The position numbers and the translations under genes are program-made. Below, piece by piece: positions 1 to 4,963 of a stretch of 8,768 bases of DNA (positions are counted from its first letter, which is position 1; each line of letters begins with the position of its first letter). Origin of the DNA: Firmicutes bacterium CAG:170 (GTDB lineage: Bacteria; Bacillota; Clostridia; Oscillospirales; Oscillospiraceae); contig FR887221.1 in NCBI GenBank assembly GCA_000436735.1, forward strand, positions 46,245 through 55,012, in the 5' to 3' direction. Below the pieces are notes generated by a model. It made no database searches and was not told the DNA's origin. It saw only the letters and a list, made by a program, of their open reading frames with translations.

Positions 1-2
1 GG

Positions 3-48
3 ACGGCAGATGGATGCACCTCCCTCCGTAGGGCCAGCCATCCGCCGT
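3..48 (+). promoter_or_regulatory. Long imperfect stem-loop in the leader of livH
   Basis: The outer arms at 3-13 and 38-48 pair over 11 positions with a single A-C mismatch (8 against 43). A smaller nested stem, CCCT at 22-25 with AGGG at 30-33, sits inside. No T run follows, so it does not look like a normal intrinsic terminator. It lies between an unseen upstream gene and livH. In many ABC importer operons such a hairpin between the binding-protein gene and the permease genes stabilises the upstream transcript or reduces downstream expression, but that role here is inference. No protein gene is supported in 1-73. Confidence 0.4.
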
Positions 49-73
49 TCACCCGAAATCAGAAAGGAAAGGT

Positions 74-958
74 GTGAGACCTGTGTCTCTGTTTATTTCC
101 CAGCTCTTCAACGGCCTCCAGACCGGCTCGATCTTCGCGCTGGTCGCACTGGGCTACAGCATGGTCTACGGAATTATCATGCTTCTAAATTTCGCGCACG
201 GCGATATCATCATGGTCGGCGCGTATACGGCGTTTTACGCCATTACGACGTTCCATCTGCATCCGGTCTTTTCCGTGGTGCTCGCGGTCGCGGTCAGTAC
301 GCTGCTCGGCGTCGCCATTGAGAAGATCGCCTATACGCCGCTGCGCTCCGCACCGAGACTGAGCCTCCTGATCACAGCCATCGGCATTTCGTTCCTGCTG
401 GAAAACGGCGCACAGCTGCTCTTCGGTGCGGACACGAAAAGCATGGACGTGATCGTCCCCGGCAACGTCTCCATTTTCGGAACGACTGTCAGCTACGCGG
501 CGATCCTGACCATTCTGGTCTCGCTGGCGGCTATGGCTGCGTTGACCTTCCTCGTCCAGAAAACGCGGCTCGGCAAGGCGATGCGCGCCGTCTCCGAGGA
601 TATGGGCGCGGCACAGCTCATGGGGATCAGCCTGAACAAGACGATCTCCTTTACCTTCGCAGTCGGCTCCGCGCTGGCAGGTATCGGCTCCGTTCTGTAC
701 CTGTGCGCCTATCCGCAGGCGTCGCCGACCATGGGCTCCATGCTTGGGCTGAAGGCCTTTGTCGCAGCGGTGCTCGGAGGAATCGGCTCGATTCCCGGCG
801 CAATGATCGGCGGCATGGCCATCGGCCTGCTGGAGGCGCTGGTCTCAGCGATCGGACTTTCCGTCTGGAAGGACGGCGTCGTGTTTGCCATTTTGATCGT
901 GGTTCTGCTCGTCAAGCCGACCGGCATCATGGGCCACAAGACGACAGAAAAGGTGTAA
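74..958 (+). CDS. livH: Branched-chain amino acid ABC transporter permease LivH
   Basis: This is one of the two integral membrane subunits of a HAAT-family importer, which moves branched-chain amino acids (or related amides) across the cytoplasmic membrane with LivM, LivG and LivF. The 294-residue length is normal. Family marks are NGLQTGSIFALVALGYSMVYG near residues 13-33, LNFAHGD at 38-44, the cytoplasmic loop GKAMRAVSEDMGAAQLMGI at 167-185 that contacts the ATPase, and AFVAAVLGGIGSIPGAMIGG at 228-247. Most of the rest is hydrophobic helices. The start is GTG at 74, with AGAAAGG at 61-67 six bases upstream; an in-frame TAG at 29-31 limits any longer form. A second GTG at 83 would give a 291-residue protein beginning VSLFISQLFNGL, closer to typical LivH N-termini, and cannot be excluded. 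The substrate cannot be read without the binding protein. Confidence 0.95.
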   Translation: MRPVSLFISQLFNGLQTGSIFALVALGYSMVYGIIMLLNFAHGDIIMVGAYTAFYAITTFHLHPVFSVVLAVAVSTLLGVAIEKIAYTPLRSAPRLSLLITAIGISFLLENGAQLLFGADTKSMDVIVPGNVSIFGTTVSYAAILTILVSLAAMAALTFLVQKTRLGKAMRAVSEDMGAAQLMGISLNKTISFTFAVGSALAGIGSVLYLCAYPQASPTMGSMLGLKAFVAAVLGGIGSIPGAMIGGMAIGLLEALVSAIGLSVWKDGVVFAILIVVLLVKPTGIMGHKTTEKV

Positions 959-972
959 GGAGGGGAGAGAAC

Positions 973-2073
973 ATGCAAAAAACGCAAAAGGAGAAGCTCT
1001 CCCGCGCGGAGCGTCAGCTTCGACCCATCCGCATCCCGATGCTGCTGCGCTACCTCATCAATGCGCTGCTGATCGCCGGGCTGTGGGGGCTCATGACCTT
1101 CCTGATCGCACAGGGCGTTATCACGAACTATTGGACCGGCATTTTGATCACGACCGGCATCAACATCATCCTCGCCGTTTCGCTGAACGTGGCGACCGGC
1201 TACCTCGGCCAACTGCCGCTTGGCCACGCGGGCTTTATGGCGGTCGGCGCGTATACGGGCGGTATCCTGATGAAAGCGACGCCTGCGGCGGCGCTTCTGA
1301 GCGAGGGGAATACGGCGGCGGCGCTGCCGTACATCCTGCTTGCGCTGCTGCTGAGCGCCGTCGTCGCGGGTGCGTTCGGACTGATCATCGGCATTCCGGC
1401 GCTCCGGCTGCGCGGCGACTATCTGGCGATCATCACGCTGGGCTTCGGTGAGATCATCCGCGTGATCCTCACCAACATCGACTCCGTGCTCGGCTTTGAA
1501 TTCACCTACGGCGCGGCGGGACTCAAGCGCATCCCGAAGTTTTCAAGCTTCAACCTGGTTTTCTTCTGTGTCGTTTTCTCATGTATGCTCATTCACATGG
1601 TCATGAAATCGCGCCATGGCCGGGCGATCCTCTCCATCCGTGAAAATGAGATTGCGTCAGAGAGCGTCGGCGTTCCGACAACGTATTACAAGACATTTGC
1701 GTTCGTTCTTTCCGCGATGCTGGCCGGTGTGGCAGGCTGCCTTTATGCCGGATATCTCGGCTCGCTGTATCCCGCGAACTTCAAATTCATGAAATCCATC
1801 GAAATCTTGGTCATGGTCGTGCTTGGCGGCATGGGCTCCATGCTCGGCTCCGTGCTTTCGGCGTCCGTCCTGACCATCCTGCCGGAGGCGCTGCGCGCGT
1901 TCGATAATTACCGAATGGTGGCCTATTCTCTGGCGCTGGTCATTATGATGATCTTCCGCCCGAAGGGACTGCTCGGCAGCTATGATTTTTCCATGTCCAG
2001 AATGCTGGAAAGGGCGCTGAACGCCGTGTTCCGGCCGAAGCTCAGAGCGCGAAAGGGGAGTGACGGGAAATGA
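973..2073 (+). CDS. livM: Branched-chain amino acid ABC transporter permease LivM
   Basis: This is the second membrane subunit of the importer, 366 residues long. The start is ATG at 973, preceded by AAGGAGGGG at 957-965 with a 7-nt spacer. The frame stays open further upstream inside livH, but no comparable site exists there. The N-terminal 20 residues are basic and polar, then hydrophobic segments begin. Family motifs are LGHAGFMAVGAY near 83-94, LRGDYLAIITLGFGEIIR near 146-163, the ATPase-contact loop GRAILSIRENEIASESVGV at 216-234, and VVLGGMGSMLGSVL at 282-295 followed by FRPKGLLG at 328-335. The C-terminal tail of about 30 residues is basic (FRPKLRARKGSDGK). The gene begins 14 nt after livH ends, and its TGA overlaps the livG ATG, so translation of the two is probably coupled. 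Confidence 0.95.
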   Translation: MQKTQKEKLSRAERQLRPIRIPMLLRYLINALLIAGLWGLMTFLIAQGVITNYWTGILITTGINIILAVSLNVATGYLGQLPLGHAGFMAVGAYTGGILMKATPAAALLSEGNTAAALPYILLALLLSAVVAGAFGLIIGIPALRLRGDYLAIITLGFGEIIRVILTNIDSVLGFEFTYGAAGLKRIPKFSSFNLVFFCVVFSCMLIHMVMKSRHGRAILSIRENEIASESVGVPTTYYKTFAFVLSAMLAGVAGCLYAGYLGSLYPANFKFMKSIEILVMVVLGGMGSMLGSVLSASVLTILPEALRAFDNYRMVAYSLALVIMMIFRPKGLLGSYDFSMSRMLERALNAVFRPKLRARKGSDGK

Positions 2074-2921
2074 ACAAACCGGAAAGACCGAAAACAAAGC
2101 TCGTCGAAGTCCCTTCGACCAATATCATTCCGGAGCGCGACATTGGAATGCCGCCGATCTTGGAAACGCGCCATCTCGGCATTGATTTTGGCGGCCTGAC
2201 CGCCGTCAGCGACTTCAACTTCGCCGTCGGCCGCACAGAGATCGCCGGCCTGATCGGCCCGAACGGCGCCGGCAAAACCACGATCTTCAACCTGCTCACG
2301 AAGGTCTATCAGCCGACGCGCGGCACCATCCTGCTCGACGGCATGGATACGGCAGGGAAGTCCACCATTCAGGTGAATCACATGGGCATTGCCCGCACCT
2401 TCCAGAATATCCGCCTGTTCCGCGAGCTGAGTGTGCTGGACAACGTCCTGATTGGACTGCACAATGAGATGAAGTACAGCGCCGCGTCGGCGATCCTGCG
2501 CCTGCCGGAATACTGGCGGCGGGAGCGCATCGCAAAGGAACGTGCGCTGGAGCTGTTGAGCATTTTCGACATGCAGGATCTGGCCGACCACAAGGCTGGT
2601 TCGCTGCCCTACGGCGCACAGCGGCGGCTTGAGATCGTCCGCGCGCTGGCGACCAATCCGTGCCTGCTGCTGCTCGACGAGCCTGCCGCCGGCATGAATC
2701 CCTCGGAGACGAGCGAGCTGATGGACAATATCGTCCGTATCCGCGATATGTTCGGCATTGCCATTCTGCTGATCGAGCATGACATGAATCTGGTCATGGG
2801 GATCTGCGAGGGTATCTGCGTGCTGAACTTCGGCAAGATCATTGCAAAGGGTACGCCGGACGATATTCAGGCCAATCCCGCCGTGATCGAGGCATATCTC
2901 GGCAAGAAAAAGGAGGGCTGA
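2070..2921 (+). CDS. livG: Branched-chain amino acid ABC transporter ATP-binding protein LivG
   Basis: One of two cytoplasmic ATPases that power the importer; 283 residues. Visible motifs are Walker A GPNGAGKT at 63-70, the Q-loop Gln112 in RTFQN, the LivG-type signature LPYGAQRRLEI at 179-189 (replacing LSGGQ), Walker B LLLLDEPAAG at 199-208, and the H-loop His237 in LIEHDM. The insertion around 130-155 between Q-loop and signature is typical of LivG. The chosen ATG forms an ATGA overlap with the livM stop and has AAAGGGGAG at 2052-2060 upstream. This start adds about 27 polar residues before the usual first strand (LETRHLGIDFGG). An internal ATG at 2148 would remove them but has only a weak, distant GGAG. 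I prefer the longer form at moderate certainty. Confidence 0.94.
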   Translation: MNKPERPKTKLVEVPSTNIIPERDIGMPPILETRHLGIDFGGLTAVSDFNFAVGRTEIAGLIGPNGAGKTTIFNLLTKVYQPTRGTILLDGMDTAGKSTIQVNHMGIARTFQNIRLFRELSVLDNVLIGLHNEMKYSAASAILRLPEYWRRERIAKERALELLSIFDMQDLADHKAGSLPYGAQRRLEIVRALATNPCLLLLDEPAAGMNPSETSELMDNIVRIRDMFGIAILLIEHDMNLVMGICEGICVLNFGKIIAKGTPDDIQANPAVIEAYLGKKKEG

Positions 2922-2923
2922 CG

Positions 2924-3625
2924 ATGCTGAAGGTACAGGATCTTCATGTTTATTACGGCGCGATCCACGCGGTCAAGGGCGTCTCTCTGGAGGTCGCCGA
3001 CGGCGAGATCGTGACGCTGATCGGTGCGAACGGCGCCGGAAAAAGCACCGTTCTGAATACGATCTCCGGCCTTTTGAAGCCGAAAAGCGGTACGATCGAG
3101 TTCATGGGCGAGATGATCGGCTCGATGCCGCCCAATAAGGTCGTGCAGCACGGGCTTGTGCAGTGTCCCGAGGGACGGCGTATTTTTGCCCGCATGACCG
3201 TGGAAGAGAATCTGCAAATGGGCGCGTACACGCGGCCAAGCTCCGAGCTGGCGCAGAATCTGGAGAAGGTCTACGAACTTTTCCCGCGCTTGAAGGAGCG
3301 CCAGAAGCAGGTCGGCGGGACGCTCTCCGGCGGCGAGCAGCAAATGCTGGCGATGGGCCGCGCAATGATGAGCCAGCCGAAGCTTCTGATGCTCGACGAG
3401 CCGTCGATGGGCCTTGCGCCGCTGCTGGTTGAGCAGATCTTCGGGATCATTCAGTCACTGCACAAGGCTGGTACGACCATTCTGCTGGTCGAGCAGAACG
3501 CGCAGATGGCGCTTCAGGTCGCGGACCGGGCCTATGTTCTGGAATCCGGAGCGATCACACTTTCCGGACTCGGGCACGAACTTCTCGAAAGCGATTCGAT
3601 CAAGAAAGCCTATCTTGGCGGATAA
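2924..3625 (+). CDS. livF: Branched-chain amino acid ABC transporter ATP-binding protein LivF
   Basis: The second ATPase subunit; its 233 residues are the usual LivF length. Walker A GANGAGKST is at 34-42, the family-specific Q-loop region CPEGRRIF at 81-88, the signature LSGGEQQ at 134-140, and Walker B LLMLDEPSMG at 154-163. The H-loop position carries Gln191 (LLVEQNA) rather than His, which is normal for LivF and not a defect. The start is ATG at 2924 with AGGAGGG at 2911-2917, only 2 nt after livG ends. It is the last gene of the operon; a strong hairpin follows 17 nt after its stop. LivF and LivG are expected to form the ATPase heterodimer under LivH and LivM. Confidence 0.95.
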   Translation: MLKVQDLHVYYGAIHAVKGVSLEVADGEIVTLIGANGAGKSTVLNTISGLLKPKSGTIEFMGEMIGSMPPNKVVQHGLVQCPEGRRIFARMTVEENLQMGAYTRPSSELAQNLEKVYELFPRLKERQKQVGGTLSGGEQQMLAMGRAMMSQPKLLMLDEPSMGLAPLLVEQIFGIIQSLHKAGTTILLVEQNAQMALQVADRAYVLESGAITLSGLGHELLESDSIKKAYLGG

Positions 3626-3642
3626 AAGCGAACATATTATAG

Positions 3643-3670
3643 AAAAATCCTGCCTTTTGGCAGGATTTTT
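3643..3670. terminator. Bidirectional intrinsic terminator between livF and the recombinase gene
   Basis: The arms at 3643-3654 and 3659-3670 are perfect 12-bp complements around a TTTT loop. Each consists of a GC-rich core (TCCTGCC / GGCAGGA) with an A run on the left and a T run on the right (3666-3671). On either strand the transcript would form the hairpin and end in U residues. It sits 17 nt after the livF stop and 3 nt beyond the recombinase stop, so it most likely ends both convergent transcripts. Confidence 0.9.
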
Positions 3671-3673
3671 TGC

Positions 3674-4660
3674 TTAGATTTTGATTTTGGAGAGGGGATT
3701 GGCCTCTGCGGCAATTTTCAGCTCCGTGCTTTCCACATGCGTGTAGATTTGCGTCGTATTGAGGTTTTCGTGTCCCAGAACCTCCTGGAGTGTTTTGAGA
3801 TCGACACCATTTGACAGCATCAGTGTCGCAGCAGTGTGCCGCAGCTTATGCGCGGAGAACTGCGTCGAATCCATCCCGGCCTCCAGCAGGTGCTTTTTGA
3901 CCAGCCGATGGACGGCGGTCACGCTGATGCGGTTTTTGTCGCGGGAGCCAAACAGCGCCCGATTGTCCGAAAGCACGATTTTGTTGCGTTCGACGAGGTA
4001 TTCGTCAATGGCCTTCCGGCAGGAGGCGCCCATATAGACGATCCGCTCCTTGTTGCCCTTGCCGACAACGCGAATGCGGTCGTCATACACGTCCGTCAGA
4101 TTCAGCCCGACCAGCTCCGAACGACGGATGCCGCAGTTGAGAAAGAGCATCAGTATGGCAAAGTCACGCTTCTGATTGGGACCGGAAACGGCCTTCAGGA
4201 GCGTCGTGGATTCCTCAAGCGTCAGGTATTTCGGCAGGCTTCGACGGAGCTTCGGAAACTCAATGTCCTTGACGGGATTTTCCTTGATCTGCTTGGTCGA
4301 AACGGAGAGATAATTGTAGAAGGATTTGATGGCGGAGAGCTTCCGCGCGCGTGCAGCGGAGCCGATGCCGGGGCCGTTATGTGAGCCCTCCGGTACGCGA
4401 TCGTTTGCAAGAAACGACAGAAAATCAAAAACCTCCGTCGAGGAAATGCTGCGCACGAAGTCCAGATCGACGTCCTTGATCGGTACGTCCTCAAGCGGCG
4501 TGTTGACCAGAAGCTCATTGCGCATCAGCTTCACAAAGCGCAGGAACATCCGGATGTCCAGATAATATTCGGAGACGGTGCGTTTGGATTGGCCCTTGAT
4601 CGTCTCGTGGTAGGATAAAAACTCGCGCAGCACCTGCGGGCAGTCCTGATATGTCTGCAT
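3674..4660 (-). CDS. Tyrosine site-specific recombinase (XerC/XerD-like phage integrase family)
   Basis: The protein has 328 residues. The N-terminal part (about 5-125) resembles a core-binding SAM-like DNA-binding domain, with the typical SKRTVSEYYLDIRMFLRF segment at 25-42. The C-terminal part (about 140-315) is the catalytic domain. All six active-site residues are visible: Arg179 in GIRRSEL, Lys201 in VGKGNKER, His271 and Arg274 in HKLRHT, His297 in LGHENL, and nucleophile Tyr306 in TTQIYTHV. The enzyme should cut and rejoin DNA through a covalent phosphotyrosine. The start is ATG at 4658-4660 with AGGAGG at 4673-4668, 7 nt upstream; a longer form from a TTG at 4708 lacks such a site. It stands alone between two operons with no excisionase, relaxase or phage genes visible. 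It may be a chromosomal Xer-like enzyme rather than part of a mobile element, but which Xer role it has, if any, cannot be told from sequence alone. Confidence 0.93.
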   Translation of the reverse strand: MQTYQDCPQVLREFLSYHETIKGQSKRTVSEYYLDIRMFLRFVKLMRNELLVNTPLEDVPIKDVDLDFVRSISSTEVFDFLSFLANDRVPEGSHNGPGIGSAARARKLSAIKSFYNYLSVSTKQIKENPVKDIEFPKLRRSLPKYLTLEESTTLLKAVSGPNQKRDFAILMLFLNCGIRRSELVGLNLTDVYDDRIRVVGKGNKERIVYMGASCRKAIDEYLVERNKIVLSDNRALFGSRDKNRISVTAVHRLVKKHLLEAGMDSTQFSAHKLRHTAATLMLSNGVDLKTLQEVLGHENLNTTQIYTHVESTELKIAAEANPLSKIKI

Positions 4661-4667
4661 GAAAATG

Positions 4668-4673
4668 CCTCCT
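4668..4673 (-). promoter_or_regulatory. Strong ribosome binding site of the recombinase gene
   Basis: The minus strand reads AGGAGG here, a perfect Shine-Dalgarno core, followed by CATTTTC (7 nt) and the ATG at 4660. It decides the start codon in favour of the 328-residue form. Confidence 0.85.
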
Positions 4674-4692
4674 GTATGAGCGGCGTTGTATT

Positions 4693-4722
4693 GGCCGGAT
4701 GAACGCAAAGAGGCGTCCGGCC
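4693..4722 (-). promoter_or_regulatory. GC-rich hairpin in the recombinase mRNA leader
   Basis: GGCCGGA at 4693-4699 and TCCGGCC at 4716-4722 are perfect complements; one mismatch later a further G-C pair forms. The loop is about 12 nt. It lies between the predicted transcription start (near 4731) and the RBS, about 20 nt before the AGGAGG. No T run follows in the direction of transcription, so it is not an obvious attenuator. It could protect the mRNA or be a binding site. The function is unknown. Confidence 0.45.
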
Positions 4723-4737
4723 TTGTTTGACAGCCTT

Positions 4738-4766
4738 ATTATAGCACACTTGTACTGCTAACGCAA
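4738..4766 (-). promoter_or_regulatory. Sigma-A-type promoter of the recombinase gene
   Basis: On the minus strand a perfect -10 TATAAT (4743-4738) is preceded, with the ideal 17-bp spacer, by TTGCGT (4766-4761), which matches the first three bases of the -35 consensus. Transcription would start near 4731, giving a leader of about 70 nt before the ATG at 4660. The -35 lies wholly inside the left arm of the 14-bp palindrome, so a protein bound there would compete with RNA polymerase. Confidence 0.65.
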
Positions 4767-4790
4767 CAAAATTTTTATTTTGTTGCGTTA
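4759..4790. repeat. Perfect 14-bp inverted repeat overlapping the recombinase -35
   Basis: TAACGCAACAAAAT (4759-4772) and ATTTTGTTGCGTTA (4777-4790) are exact reverse complements around TTTT. No T run follows in either direction, so it is a poor terminator candidate. Its position over the -35 suggests an operator, perhaps for the recombinase itself or for an unlinked regulator. Alternatively, arms with a short AT-rich centre also resemble the two half-sites bound by tyrosine recombinases, although the spacing does not clearly match a known dif site. I do not recognise the motif. Confidence 0.85.
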
Positions 4791-4830
4791 ATGGCAATCA
4801 GGAAATCAAGAACAATTTCCCGAATGCCAT
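4791..4830. repeat. Imperfect 16-bp inverted repeat directly abutting the first palindrome
   Basis: ATGGCAATCAGGAAAT (4791-4806) and ATTTCCCGAATGCCAT (4815-4830) match as reverse complements at 14 of 16 positions, separated by 8 nt. It starts at the very next base after the 14-bp palindrome and shares no core sequence with it. The sequence between it and the next hairpin (4831-4926) is AT-rich in part and contains no gene I can support. The function is unknown; a second protein-binding site or a recombinase accessory site are possibilities. Confidence 0.65.
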
Positions 4831-4926
4831 TCTCGCAGCAGAACAACTAATATTTTATACGTCAGGCGCAATGGGAACGCTGCCCTGCCCAAATAGCCAT
4901 TGTTTTCAAAGGACGCAGAAACGAAG

Positions 4927-4963
4927 AATTTCAGCGGACGCAGATGCTGCGTCCGCTGAAATT
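4927..4963 (-). terminator. Terminator hairpin after the moxR-DUF58-transglutaminase operon
   Basis: The arms at 4927-4943 and 4947-4963 are perfect over 17 bp around a 3-nt loop (ATG on the + strand). The core CAGCGGACGCAG is GC-rich and the ends are A/T-rich. It begins immediately after the TAA of the transglutaminase gene (4966-4964). On the minus strand the tract after the stem is only moderately T-rich (CTTCGTTTCT), so the U run is weaker than usual, but the very stable stem and its position make termination the best explanation. Confidence 0.75.

Noticed and set aside
703..972. Upstream extension of the livM frame inside livH
   Set aside because: The extension is out of frame with livH, reads as Arg-rich sequence, and the true start at 973 has a strong RBS.
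1980..2780. A 266-codon open frame on the - strand opposite livM and livG
   Set aside because: It is fully antisense to the strongly conserved LivG ATPase, and its product has no family motif.
4661..4708. A 16-residue longer recombinase start at the TTG at 4708
   Set aside because: It would place the start within the leader hairpin and lacks a good RBS, whereas ATG 4660 has AGGAGG at ideal spacing.
4738..4830. A classical dif site for the recombinase
   Set aside because: I found no close match to the known Firmicute dif arms. The palindrome arms and 4-nt centre do not fit the 11-6-11 layout cleanly, so I did not label it dif.
4791..4850. A 19-codon open frame beginning at ATG 4791 on the + strand (MAIRKSRTISRMPFSQQNN)
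   Set aside because: There is no ribosome binding site upstream, it lies on the inverted repeat, and no context supports a small protein.
4854..4882. A second possible minus-strand promoter (TATAAA at 4859-4854)
   Set aside because: The matching -35 position reads CAGCGT, a poor hexamer, and the promoter at 4738-4766 is much better. The signal is likely AT-richness alone.
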